In this document: positions 1 through 10,363 of the stretch, one piece after another | How positions within the stretch are numbered: the stretch's first letter is position 1 | Layout of the letters: the number at the start of each line of letters is the position of its first letter | Source: Bathynomus jamesi | Lineage: Eukaryota > Arthropoda > Malacostraca > Isopoda > Cirolanidae | Direction of reading: 5' to 3' | Assembly: GCA_023014485.1 (NCBI GenBank) | Contig: JAJOZX010005513.1 | Coordinates: 186,001 to 250,000, forward strand | DNA: 64,000 nucleotides | Made by a program: the position numbers and the translations under genes | Notes under the pieces: model-generated | What the model saw: the letters and a program-made list of their open reading frames with translations, nothing else | Databases searched by the model: none | What the model was told of the DNA's origin: nothing

Positions 1-546
1 TCAACATCGCCGCCGACCTCTAACCCTATCTCACCTACGCTATCCCGGAGGCTAACAAAGTCCGCCCGCAGTAGATCGAGCTTACTGCCTCTCGAATTAC
101 TACGCTTCACCCGAGGGACGCGCACACGGAACCTAATCAGACCGTGATCACTGCCGCCCAACGATTCGTCACCGGTGAGGCCAGTGACGAGGTTGTCTTC
201 GGTCGTGAATACTAAGTCTAGAACGCTTTCGCCTCGTGTAGGCTCATTGACCCACTGAGTGAGGAAGTTCTCATCAGCAAAGTCAATTAGCCTACTCCCT
301 TCAGCATCAGCAGTCCTGTCTTCCCACTTTATGCCGCGACAGTTGGTCTCCTAAAACTACACACACACCCTATCCCCTGGCAGGCTACGGAGTTCGGTGT
401 ATAGGGCTGTATCCTCCTCGAGGAGGAGATGCGGAGGTCTGTACACCAAGATTAACCTATAGTTCGTCCCTCCCACGTTCAGATCGACGCCAAGCAGCTC
501 CCGTTCCGACCGGAACTGGCAGTCAACCGGACTCAACGTGTCCCTG
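1..546 (-). pseudogene. CR1-like LINE ORF2, endonuclease domain (3' part, runs off window)
   Basis: This is the C-terminal half of an apurinic-like endonuclease (EEP family) of a non-LTR retrotransposon, which nicks target DNA to prime reverse transcription. Minus-strand translation shows LVYRPPH near 440 and the canonical GGSDHG box near 150, which holds the catalytic SDH triad. The first half of the same domain, with the catalytic Glu in IIESW, lies at 2778-2960. A DNA transposon at 547-2777 separates them, and removing it restores continuity at the Arg-Asp-Thr-Leu junction. A frameshift or stop cluster is present around 300-350. Reverse transcriptase would lie beyond position 1. Identification as a LINE endonuclease is firm; the CR1 clade is inferred from the ORF1 type. 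Confidence 0.85.
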
Positions 547-2777
547 TAGCCCTGTTCAAAAATCAACTTTTTCTTATTTTCATAGGTTTCTGTACTTTTT
601 CTCATGCTTTTTGACCTGAAAAGGTCGAAAATCACAACCATTTTGACCTAGGTTGTTGGGAAGCATTGCCGCATGGAGCTTTAATTTTTCTGCCTTGAAA
701 TCGGCCAAAAGCACCAGTTCCGGGGTCCCTTGAATCATGTTTTGCACTATAACTTTTTATCTAAACAAGATAGAGCAACAAAATAGGCACCAAATTAGTG
801 TTTTTAATCCTCTTTCCAACTTATACAATTATGATAGTCTTGGAACAAGAAATGGCACATTGGTACATACAAAGATTTCAGAAATATCACAAAATTCGTT
901 TCTCACACTCAAGGCAGACAAGGCGCCTTATTCATGACACAAATTTGAGATTAACATTTGTCACAAGTCTAATCGATCAAGAAGTGAAAGCATTACATGA
1001 TGATTAATTTCATAATGACATTTACACAGTCAGTTGTTGAGAGTTTGTTTCTTGAAGCTGTCAAAGCGGCGTCTGTTGAACTCCACAGCTTGAAGGAGAT
1101 AGTCCCTTTGCTTGGCATCTGTTGTTATGACATTTGCAAAGTCGCTCATCATCTTGACACCACGTTCAGCAATGTCATTCACCGCTTTCAGATTCTTAAC
1201 ATAGTCCAACGCTTTCTGTAGTCCTCATTCTGTGGCCAAGACGTGACAGGTTCCAGAAGCCACTCGGATCCAATGTTCAGTGTGTCCAGCAGGAAATGTG
1301 ATTCTGGGCCAATGAGATCAACCAGGGTGGTCTTAGCTGTGACTCTCTGGAATAGAGGCTTTCCTGTTCTGAAGCTGTCTGGCTTCTCAGTGGCATGTAA
1401 CTGGGCAGCAATGTCGTGCTTCAATGTGTCACTCAATCTACTGCTGAACAGGGCAAATGGCACGACTTCCTGCGTCAGGTACCATTTGTGGTTTCCATCT
1501 TATTAGTACTGCATCAGCAAGCTCTGGGTCAGTTTCTTGTACTTCAACATGTCCTGGATTAGACTTAGATCATTCACGGGAGCATCTGCATCAGACATTG
1601 ACATCATCCATACAGGAGTGTAGAACAGCGCAAGGAAGGTGTTGAGTCTTTCCAGCTTTGATACAGTCTCTTCGTCGTACTCAAGTTGATCTGCAAACAT
1701 CAGCATTTTCATGGAGTACAGGTTTCTGGCCATCCATCTGGCCTGATGAATGGCGCCTGGTCGACTCCAGTGAATACCTCGAGCTGCTTGCTGCAGGGAT
1801 CTTGTCTCAAAAATCTTGTCATGACCAGACATATGACCTTTCCTCTCAGTCTTTTGGTCTTCGTAGAACCTGATATCCTCATCTTTCTTCTCTCTGGATA
1901 ACAGTCTGTTGTTCTGTATTTCCTGGATTGCATCTGGAGCTCCTATATCGAACAGGCTGTCTAATTCCAGCACAAATGCTCCTCTTTTTCCTCCAGGGTT
2001 ACTTGCTCTTCCTTTGCTTTTCACCAGAGCACGATGTTTCTCATGTAGTTTCATGAAGAGCTTCATTGCGTTGTACTTGGTCATTGTCTTGATCCTAGCC
2101 ATCTGCCAGAATGGGATGATAGATTCACTGTTTCATATGCAAGGTCTTGAACCATGGACCTCCCTGCATTTTCCGGTAAATTCTGAAGATTAAGGAAATA
2201 CTGGAACGCCTGTCTGTTGGTGGGAAGCTGGGAACCGCTGATAAAAGCTGAAGGGTATCCAACCAGGAAAGTTTCAGTGAGAGATCTGGTAGATGGCCCA
2301 GTTGACACCTGCCTGTGGACAGTACGTGGAGGTTCTGAGATATCAACTGTGCGCCCACGGACTCCCTCAGCTCCTTGCTTAATGCCTTGTGAAGTTGTAA
2401 CTTGTAGATGGTTTTCTAGATTCTGATTGAGTTTCTGTTGTTTCCTGAAAAATTATAGATAATTATTATTATTATTATTAATTATTATTTATTTATTATT
2501 ATTATTATTATTTATTAATTTTATGCTTTCATTTGATACCTAATTTGTTGCTCTATCTTGTTTAGATCAAAAGTTAAAGTGCAAAACATAATTCAAGGGA
2601 CCCCGGAATTGGCGCTTTGGCGATTTCAAGGCAGAAAATTTAAAGCTCTATGCGGCAATGCTTCCCAACATCCTAGGTCAAAATAGTTGTGATTTTCGGC
2701 TTTTTCAGGTCAAAAAGCATGGGAAAATGTACAGAAACCTATGAAAATAAGAAAAAGTTGAATTTTGAACAGGCCTA
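547..2777 (-). mobile_element. DNA transposon, long inverted ends, 9-bp target duplication
   Basis: The element begins TAGCCCTGTTC and ends with the complement of TAGGCCTGTTC. Similarity between the two ends, allowing indels, continues for more than 200 bases, to about 760 on the left and 2570 on the right. It is flanked by a perfect 9-bp direct repeat, GTGTCCCTG (538-546 and 2778-2786), created inside the LINE endonuclease frame. A 9-bp duplication with long inverted ends is typical of MULE-type transposons, but the encoded protein does not let me assign a superfamily. An (ATT)n tract lies at 2462-2515. Confidence 0.85.
1010..2420 (-). pseudogene. DDE-type transposase, core-deleted, of the 547-2777 element
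   Basis: The coding strand carries an N-terminal block (about 2308-1800) with LELDSLFDIGAPDA and EKKDEDIRFYEDQK. It is followed almost directly by a C-terminal block, PGAIHQARWMARNLYSMKM, at about 1760-1700. The C-terminus (about 1170-1025) reads TDAKQRDYLLQAVEF. The N-terminal block matches the ORFs at 56531-57257, and the C-terminal blocks match the protein at 48381-50210, so the three loci are one family. The segment with the catalytic Asp and Cys-x2-His seen at 49 kb is missing here, so this copy is an internal deletion derivative. It also has frame changes near 2100 and 1480-1510. A transposase role is inferred from the family pattern and the element ends. Confidence 0.65.
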
Positions 2778-2970
2778 GTGTCCCTGACGTATATTAGTAC
2801 CCCACCCCCCTCCCCACGGGTGCGGTCTTTGCGAAACATTCTATACCCGGAAATTTCAAACTCCCCAACGTAGTCCCTACGATCAATATGAATCCAGGAC
2901 TCGATGATAGCAACGATATCCTGCTATTCTGATGCTAAGAGCGCCCGTAGCTCGCAAAACTTGTTCCTAA
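2778..2970 (-). pseudogene. CR1-like LINE ORF2, start of endonuclease domain
   Basis: Minus-strand translation gives the opening of an EEP endonuclease, with the catalytic glutamate in AIIESW near 2895 and the strand motif GGGVLIYVRD ending at the transposon junction. It continues at position 537 after the 547-2777 insertion. It follows ORF1 closely (ORF1 stops near 2972), the usual LINE ORF1-ORF2 spacing. One in-frame stop is present near 2925. Confidence 0.75.
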
Positions 2971-2971
2971 T

Positions 2972-4357
2972 TCACCTAGCATTAAAAAGCACTGCACGGA
3001 GGGAGCCTTCCCTATTCTGACCGCCCCCTAGCACGACCCGTTTCCCGAACAGCCAGGGATGTCGGGAGTTGAAGAGCCCCTCACCAACGAGGGGGGCAAC
3101 TTCCGCAGGAGCCTGAGCCCCCTCCAACGTGGAAGGAGGGTCACCCACCTGTACCTGGACGCACCCTTCAGTTGAAGGTACGTCCGCCACAGGATCAACA
3201 TCATCATCATCTCCCCGGTGGGGGCCCGTCATTTCTCCTCGGGCTCGACCTCACCATTCTGTATAGGTGCCGGTCGAGCAGCGCGCCTAGCACACCTTTA
3301 CCCTTTTTATTGAGGTGGACACCATCTCTCTGGTAAAGGTCCCACCTATCCGAAAATGCGTCGAAGGGGTGAATAAACCTCACGCCCAGCGGGACGCACA
3401 AGTCTTGCACCCTCTCGTTGATGCCAATGACTTTACTGAGCGCGTGGTCACTGGCATTCATCCGCGGTAAAATACCCATCAACATTCCCCTGTCTATTCA
3501 GTTTTAGATCATCCGCAAGAGACATGATCTCGGTGATGATCCCTTCTGTAAGACCTATCCTACCACCTTTGAGGAATAGGTCGTTGCCACCAGCGTGGAC
3601 AATGATCGCAGTCCTCGGACTAGCCACGCGCAGCTTCTCTACCTCCTTCCTTAAGTGCGCCGTTTCCCGCCCAGGTAAGCACCTTACCTTCCTTCCCGAC
3701 CTGGTTGACTAAAGCGGTTGGAGGTCCTGACGGGCAACTGGGGTCTCAGGCTTCGGCTTCGCAGCCTTCTTGCCCGAGACCTTTCGATACCCGTCCGCCA
3801 CCCATAGACTCAGCCGCACTTACACCACCCGACCCACCCCGACCGGCAGCTACATCCTTCAGTTTCTTTGGGCCATCAGTAGGCTCCTTCCCACCCTTCT
3901 CTATCGGCCCCTTCTTTATGCTCTCCACCTTGCGCCGCGGTTCCGTGTATTCCACATGGGTCGCTGGCGATTCCTGACACTGATTTTGTACCCTGGCCCC
4001 CGGTTGCACCTATACCCTTTCTCCGCGGTCCCGAGCTCTGTCCAGTCCATCGCTGGACCGCCTTTCCATGGCAGCTATCCTATCAATGAGCTCCGGGGTG
4101 GAGGGCGCAGCCGCGTCAGTGACCGCCGCACCTCCAACAGCCGGTCTAGACGACTAGAGCCGCCGGACCCTCTCCTCTAGCTTCTCGTAAAACCGCATGA
4201 GTTCGCAAAAGCGGCACATGCTGGAGTAGTTGATCTTCGCGAAGCAGGCTTCTTTGAAGTTCGTCACCCACTGGTTTACTTCGCACCTCGCACATTCAGC
4301 CTTCAGTTTCTGCGGTCCAGTCATTGTAACTTTTTTTTTTTCGAACTCTGAATACAC
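2972..4357 (-). pseudogene. CR1-like LINE ORF1 with SGNH hydrolase-type domain
   Basis: This is the first ORF of the LINE, a nucleic-acid-binding and esterase-like protein in CR1/L2 elements. The N-terminus (4357-4154) has paired cysteines, CARCEVNQW and MCRFCELM, that look like a small zinc-binding or PHD-like unit, followed by a charged coil. A Pro/Gly/Lys-rich linker covers 4150-3720. An SGNH-like domain covers 3700-3207 with HAGGND (block III, about 3590) and DGVHLNKKG (block V, catalytic DxxH, about 3320). Frameshifts near 4154, 3715 and 3485 break it. Its 5' part is repeated at 6519-7320 by the tandem duplication, where the N-terminal start may be slightly longer because of small indels. 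Confidence 0.75.
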
Positions 4358-4370
4358 TGAATAAGATAAA

Positions 4371-5048
4371 GCTTTCTAGCAATGAAAACTATCAAAAACG
4401 TTGTGACCAGTATATAAAAAAAAGGAGGGGGGGGGGGTTCCCGCGCGTAGACGCATCCGCCTATTTGCAAGTGACGTTCATCCCATCCAGAAGACTACAC
4501 CTCTCGCTGCTGCCGCACCGACCAAGGGTCTCCTCAGGGCCGGACAGTCCCAAACGTGTCGCAGCTACCAACTGACAAACACTCGACGCAGGCGTCACGG
4601 ATTTCCCGCCAGGAGCGACAGCGAGATGCAGCCCCTTACTAAGTCTTACTAGTCACTCACAAGCGGCCAGACTTAGAATCCAGTGTTCAAGGGATATCCC
4701 ACCACCCAGAGGCTACGCCCGAGATTTTACGCTGGCCTGGCAGCCAGCTGGGCAGTAAAGCTTTCTCACCTAAGAGCAGTACAGCCAAGCACCATCAATT
4801 GGTCACCAAAGAACGGTCGCAGGGGGCTGGTCAGGCCATTACGCGTTAGGAATGGGCTTAACGGGGCACTAGCCACACTCCATTCATCGCGCCCCTACGC
4901 CTGGGACCCCTCCATCCCAGTCTCTCTCAACCTACAAGCGTTAAATGGTGTTATTTATAGAGGTTTCAAAGCCTCTCTTCCCACGCATGAGGTAGCAGTA
5001 GGATCCTAATCGTAAAAGAAGAGAAAAAGACTTAATACTAAAAGAAAT
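4371..5048. other. GC-rich LINE upstream region, no gene recognised
   Basis: This lies just 5' of LINE ORF1 on its coding strand and is probably its 5' UTR or promoter. It includes a G-run near 4425-4437. An open frame of 108 codons on the plus strand (4683-5009, repeated at 7631-7957) has no recognisable domain and is kept only because the duplication copied it. Confidence 0.4.
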
Positions 5049-5480
5049 TTTTTTTTTTTTTCAGAGGAGAACATCCTTAACTTAAACTAAAAGGACAGAG
5101 TAGGGATGGGATGGGGTCCTAGTAACCCACGGGACAGGATTGTACAACAGACTTCACCTGCCCTCCCGAAAGAGAGAGAACCTAAAGGAACTGGCAGCCA
5201 ATTTCTCTACAATCCCACGACTCGGGACCCGAGGACTGTCACACCCCAAGTACAAAGTTTACAACACACACACACACACACACACACAGAGTTACAAGTC
5301 ACAAGGAAAAGAAGTACCTCAAAAGGCCTTGCGGCCCATACCGAGGAGTTACCAATGGCAACGGGTGCCAGGGAAAATTTTCTACACCTTCAAATAGTGT
5401 GCAAAATTTGGTCTAACCTTTCTTGAAGTGATCCACAGAGGAACTGTTCACAACTTCTGAAGGTAACATGTTCCACACAT
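5049..5480 (-). pseudogene. CR1/L2 LINE 3' end: reverse transcriptase C-terminus, 3' UTR, A-tail
   Basis: Minus-strand translation of about 5478-5400 gives WNMLPSEVVNSSSVDHF, the conserved tail of CR1/L2 reverse transcriptases. A 3' UTR with a (CA)n run at 5263-5289 and a plus-strand T-run at 5049-5063, which is the A-tail of the minus-strand copy, follow. It is a 5'-truncated insertion, duplicated at about 7995-8430. Confidence 0.65.
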
Positions 5481-5535
5481 AGAGAGAGAGAGAATTGTGT
5501 ATTGTGAGGCATGATTTTATTTAGTGTGCTATATA

Positions 5536-6212
5536 CAGGGTGTACATAAAGTCAGGATCTATTTTGTGAAGCACTTGGAAATATATGGAATTCAATCATA
5601 AAATGATAAAGTGGTAACATTTATTAAATAATTAAGAGTAAGATTCGACGTGACGCCCATCAGTATCCCTGCACAGCTCAAATCGTTCCGCAGCATTTCT
5701 AAACACATTCTGGAGCATTTGCGGGGTTATGTATCTGCAGCAGTTCGTGTACGTAAGTTTTCAAGACTCGTAATCTTCGTCTGATAGACGTGCGATTTGA
5801 TAAAGCCCCATGCAAAGAAATCTAAAGGGGTTAAATCTGGTGATCTCGCTGGCCAAGGTCTGTTGCTTCTGCGTCCGATCCAGCGATTTGGAAAACGTCC
5901 ATTTAGAATTTAGATAATCCTGAACAATTTGGCATAGTGACAAGGAGCACCATCATGTTGATAGACGACGGTACTAACAATCCTATCCCCGTCGTCTATC
6001 AACATGATGGTGCTCCTTGTCACTATGCCAAAATTGTTCAGGATTATCTAAATGGACGTTTTCCAAATCGCTGGATCGGACGCGGAAGCAACAGACCTTG
6101 GCCAGCGAGATGACCAGATTTAACCCTTTAGATTTCTTTGCATGGGGCTTTATCGAGTCGCACGTCTATCAGACGAAGATTACGAGTCTTGAAAACTTAC
6201 GTACACGTATAC
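5536..6212. mobile_element. Fold-back mariner-type fragment (copy 1)
   Basis: The left end, CAGGGTGTACATAAAGTCAG, begins after a TA at 5534-5535. The minus strand (about 5960-5640) and the plus strand (about 5985-6210) both carry the 3' half of the same transposase. Recognisable parts are QHDGAP (second Asp) and, on the plus strand, a degraded Pro-Leu-Asp-Phe-Phe-Ala-Trp-Gly box (third Asp). The two meet head to head in a palindrome, with GATAGACGACGG and its complement around 5959-5997. No right terminal repeat is present in this copy. Confidence 0.75.
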
Positions 6213-6518
6213 GAACTGTGCATGGATACTTGACTCTGCTTTCAAATGTTAAATGTCCAACTTTGCTTCGCACCCGTAATCGATATAGTTTTGCCGACAT
6301 GCTAACTCTGCGAGGCTGCCAAAAGATTAATGGCTACATTGTGTAATTAATGGCTACATGGTCTAAATATAGAAATCAAATTCTTTGAACAATGACCACA
6401 CTCATAAACAGGATGTGGGTTAGAACAAAGAGCTGTGTGACGTCATCCACGCTTTATGACGTCACTGATTTACTATACCCAAATATGGAGCCGTGCACCA
6501 CAAACACAAATGGCTACA
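6213..6518. other. Probable viral intergenic remnant (first copy), no gene
   Basis: This copy matches 9176-9466. It holds two perfect TGACGTCA palindromes near 6438-6469 and stops inside what is the left arm of the origin stem-loop in the second copy. ATTAATGGCTACAT is repeated in tandem near 6329 and 6347. It is assigned to the virus only by its continuity with the stem-loop at 9459. Confidence 0.4.
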
Positions 6519-9466
6519 TTTGAGGAATAGGTCGTTGCCACCAGCGTGGACAATGATCGCAGTCCTCGGACTAGCCACGCGCAGCTTCTCTACCTCCTTC
6601 CTTAAGTGCGCCGTTTCCCGCCCAGGTAAGCACCTTACCTTCCTTCCCGACCTGGTTGACTAAAGCGGTTGGAGGTCCTGACGGGCAACTGGGGTCTCAG
6701 GCTTCGGCTTCGCAGCCTTCTTGCCCGAGACCTTTCGATACCCGTCCGCCACCCATAGACTCAGCCGCACTTACACCACCCGACCCACCCCGACCGGCAG
6801 CTACATCCTTCAGTTTCTTTGGGCCATCAGTAGGCTCCTTCCCACCCTTCTCTATCGGCCCCTTCTTTATGCTCTCCACCTTGCGCCGCGGTTCCGTGTA
6901 TTCCACATGGGTCGCTGGCGATTCCTGACACTGATTTTGTACCCTGGCCCCCGGTTGCACCTATACCCTTTCTCCGCGGTCCCGAGCTCTGTCCAGTCCA
7001 TCGCTGGACCGCCTTTCCATGGCAGCTATCCTATCAATGAGCTCCGGGGTGGAGGGCGCAGCCGCGTCAGTGACCGCCGCACCTCCAACAGCCGGTCTAG
7101 ACGACTAGAGCCGCCGGACCCTCTCCTCTAGCTTCTCGTAAAACCGCATGAGTTCGCAAAAGCGGCACATGCTGGAGTAGTTGATCTTCGCGAAGCAGGC
7201 TTCTTTGAAGTTCGTCACCCACTGGTTTACTTCGCACCTCGCACATTCAGCCTTCAGTTTTCTGCGGTCCATCATTGTAACTTTTTTTTTTTCGAACTCT
7301 GAATACACTGATAAGATAAAGCTTTCTAGCAATGAAAACTATCAAAAACGTTGTGACCAGTATATAAAAAAAGGAGGGGGGGGGGGTTCCCGCGCGTAGA
7401 CGCATCCGCCTATTTGCAAGTGACGTTCATCCCATCCAGAAGACTACACCCTCTCGCTGCTGCCGCACCGACCAAGGGTCTCCTCAGGGCCGGACAGTCC
7501 CAAACGTGTCGCAGCTACCAACTGACAAACTCGACGCAGGCGTCACGGATTTCCCGCCAGGAGCGACAGCGAGATGCAGCCCCTTACTAAGTCTTACTAG
7601 TCACTCACAAGCGGCCAGACTTAGAATCCAGTGTTCAAGGGATATCCCACCACCCAGAGGCTACGCCCGAGATTTTACGCTGGCCTGGCAGCCAGCTGGG
7701 CAGTAAAGCTTTCTCACCTAAGAGCAGTACAGCCAAGCACCATCAATTGGTCACCAAAGAACGGTCGCAGGGGGCTGGTCAGGCCATTACGCGTTAGGAA
7801 TGGGCTTAACGGGGCACTAGCCACACTCCATTCATCGCGCCCCTACGCCTGGGACCCCTCCATCCCAGTCTCTCTCAACCTACAAGCGTTAAATGGTGTT
7901 ATTTATAGAGGTTTCAAAGCCTCTCTTCCCACGCATGAGGTAGCAGTAGGATCCTAATCGTAAAAGAAGAGAAAAAGACTTAATACTAAAAGAAATTTTT
8001 TTTTTTTTCAGAGGAGAACATCCTTAACTTAAACTAAAAGGACAGAGTAGGGATGGGATGGGGTCCTAGTAACCCACGGGACAGGATTGTACAACAGACT
8101 TCACCTGCCCTCCCGAAAGAGAGAGAACCTAAAGGAACTGGCAGCCAATTTCTCTACAATCCCACGACTCGGGACCCGAGGACTGTCACACCCCAAGTAC
8201 AAAGTTTACAACACACACACACACACACACACACAGAGTTACAAGTCACAAGGAAAAGAAGTACCTCAAAAGGCCTTGCGGCCCATACCGAGGAGTTACC
8301 AATGGCAACGGGTGCCAGGGAAAATTTTCTACACCTTCAAATAGTGTGCAAAATTTGGTCTAACCTTTTCTTGAAGTGATCCACAGAGGAACTGTTCACA
8401 ACTTCTGAAGGTAACATGTTCCACACATAGAGAGAGAGAGAATTGTGTATTGTGAGGCATGATTTATGATTTAGTGTGCTATATACAGGGTGTACATAAA
8501 GTCAGGATCTATTTTTGTGAAGCACTTGGAAATTATATGGAATTCAATCATAAAATGATAAAGTGGTAACATTTATTAAATAATTAAGAGTAAGATTCGA
8601 CGTGACGCCCATCAGTATCCCTGCACAGCTCAAATCGTTCCGCAGCATTTCTAAACACATTCTGGAGCATTTGCGGGGTTATGTTATCTGCAGCAGTTCG
8701 TGTACGTAAGTTTTCAAGACTCGTAATCTTCGTCTGATAGACGTGCGATTTGATAAAGCCCCATGCAAAGAAATCTAAAGGGGTTAAATCTGGTGATCTC
8801 GCTGGCCAAGGTCTGTTGCTTCTGCGTCCGATCCAGCGATTTGGAAAACGTCCATTTAGAATTTAGATAATCCTGAACAATTTTGGCATAGTGACAAGGA
8901 GCACCATCATGTTGATAGACGACGGTACTAACAATCCTATCCCCGTCGTCTATCAACATGATGGTGCTCCTTGTCACTATGCCAAAATTGTTCAGGATTA
9001 TCTAAATGGACGTTTTCCAAATCGCTGGATCGGACGCGGAAGCAACAGACCTTGGCCAGCGAGATGACCAGATTTAACCCCTTTAGATTTCTTTGCATGG
9101 GGCTTTATCGAGTCGCACGTCTATCAGACGAAGATTACGAGTCTTGAAAACTTACGTACACGTATACGAACTGTGCATGGATACTTGACTCTGCTTTCAA
9201 ATGTTAAATGTCCAACTTTGCTTCGCACCCGTAATCGATATAGTTTTGCCGACATCTAACTCTGCGAGGCTGCCAAAAGATTAATGGCTACATTGTGTAA
9301 TTAATGGCTACATGGTCTAAATATAGAAATCAAATTCTTTGAACAATGACCACACTCATAAACAGGATGTGGGTTAGAACAAAGAGCTGTGTGACGTCAT
9401 CCACGCTTTATGACGTCACTGATTTACTATACCCAAATATGGAGCCGTGCACCACAAACACAAATG
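6519..9466. repeat. Tandem duplication, copy 2
   Basis: Second copy of the 2.95-kb unit. It is the one still joined on its right to the complete viral stem-loop and capsid remnant, so it probably represents the original right-hand junction. The minus-strand LINE ORF1 start is at 7105-7332, and the upstream region with no recognised gene spans 7320-7990. Confidence 0.92.
7995..8430 (-). pseudogene. CR1/L2 LINE 3' end, duplicated copy
   Basis: Second copy, by tandem duplication, of the 5049-5480 LINE tail. It shows the same Trp-Asn-x-Leu-Pro-Ser-Glu-Val-Val motif on the minus strand near 8425, the same CA run at 8211-8236 and the same T-run near 7997. Confidence 0.65.
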
Positions 9467-9491
9467 CTCTAGGTACTACAGAGCATTTGTG
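9459..9491 (+). other. CRESS-DNA virus origin-type stem-loop
   Basis: A perfect 12-bp inverted repeat (CACAAATGCTCT, 9459-9470, with its complement at 9480-9491) closes exactly a 9-nt loop, AGGTACTAC. Circular Rep-encoding ssDNA viruses start rolling-circle replication in a hairpin whose 9-nt loop is usually of the form NANTATTAC. This loop differs from AAGTATTAC at two positions. A TATA-like GATATAAATAG follows at 9501-9511 on the same strand. A capsid-type ORF within 100 bases supports the reading. Confidence 0.75.
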
Positions 9492-9588
9492 CTCCTATGG
9501 GATATAAATAGATTTGTTTTTTTTTTGTTTTTTTTAATCTTTAATACCATAACATTTTACATAGTAAAAATTTCAGTTGTTTATTTCT

Positions 9589-10279
9589 TTATTGTTTTAT
9601 ACCATACAGCTTAACATAAAATACAATTCGATTAACATATGTAAATGCATACTCATTTTTTTGAGATCCGTCAGGTGTATATTTACCAACATAAATATGA
9701 CCTAATGGTTTAGCTAAATCATTGGTTGATATCTTAATTAAAGTATTAGGGAATTGGGCAGTTACTTGTTTACCTAAATCACACACCTGCTTCAGTCTAC
9801 GATACATTCTAAACTCCTTAAAAGGTGAGAACATTTTGTTCTGGGATGATTCATTACTTGCTCTGCACTATGTGAGGAATCAATATTAGGTTCAAACAAA
9901 ACACAATGGGGAACAATTAAATATGGAGATGGAGATATCCCTACATTAGGTCCCTCTATCCTTTCCCTACCATCTTTCTTACGACTTAATGAATCTTCAT
10001 AATTAATAACATATCCAGACATATTCATTCCGGGAATACTATGAAAAGATACACCCGTTACTTGATAATAATTAAATTTTAAAATAGTTGATTTAGCATC
10101 CTTAGTTAAAAGATCCAAACTCAATGTATAATATCCATCTGCATTAACATCAAAAGTATTTTTAGACAAATAAACAAATTTCATTGAAGCTGTAAATATC
10201 TTCTCCTTTGACCGCCATTTAACTTTCCTTCGAGGAACATACTTCCTTTTCGAGGAACAAACTTCCTTCTTCGATACAT
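9589..10279 (-). pseudogene. Endogenous CRESS-DNA (circovirus-like) virus capsid protein, broken
   Basis: The product would be the single-jelly-roll capsid protein of a small circular ssDNA virus. A start at 10279 opens a short Arg/Lys-rich stretch (MYRRRKF), as expected for the DNA-binding N-terminus. A frame change near 10235 leads to the frame open from 10184 to 9792. A second frame change near 9835 leads to the frame ending at 9589. Visible features are KFNYYQVTGVSFHSIPG near residue 50, a polar middle, and a beta-rich C-terminus, TYVNRIVFYVKLYG. Total size of about 230 residues fits the family. No Rep gene lies beside it. The assignment rests on charge pattern, size, strand pattern and the adjacent hairpin; a structure prediction or profile search would test it. 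Confidence 0.6.
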
Positions 10280-10353
10280 CTTGACAAGTAAATAATACAC
10301 GTCACTCCGATGCAATTCCAATGAAGAGAATGAAGTTTAAACAATTTGTGGAT

Positions 10354-10363
10354 CTATTTATAG
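10354..10363 (-). promoter_or_regulatory. TATA box upstream of capsid-like gene
   Basis: CTATAAATAG on the minus strand lies about 75 bases upstream of the capsid-like start at 10279. A TGACGTAA element sits just upstream (10371-10378), resembling the TGACGTCA sites at 9394-9418. This would be the capsid promoter of the captured virus. Confidence 0.5.

Larger units (their letters stand above)
3568..6512. repeat. Tandem duplication, copy 1 (about 2.95 kb)
   Basis: This copy is nearly identical to 6519-9466, differing by scattered single-base indels and substitutions. It contains the 5' part of LINE ORF1, its GC-rich upstream region (4360-5045), a LINE 3' tail, a fold-back mariner fragment and part of a viral intergenic region. 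The join to copy 2 is at TTTGAGGAATAGG (3568 and 6519). The shared right edge stops within the left arm of the viral stem-loop. Confidence 0.92.

Noticed and set aside
3770..4180. 136-codon plus-strand ORF present twice (also 6721-7131)
   Set aside because: Antisense shadow of LINE ORF1 in GC-rich sequence.
4683..5009. 108-codon plus-strand ORF present twice (also 7631-7957)
   Set aside because: Its duplication is explained by the tandem repeat; no domain, and it lies opposite the LINE in a probable 5' UTR.
9176..9300. Plus-strand VHGYLTLL followed by RGCQKINGY, resembling motif II and the segment after it in CRESS Rep proteins
   Set aside because: Spacing is off by a residue, the frame stops at once, and its position left of the origin does not fit the expected Rep location. 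Left as unexplained.
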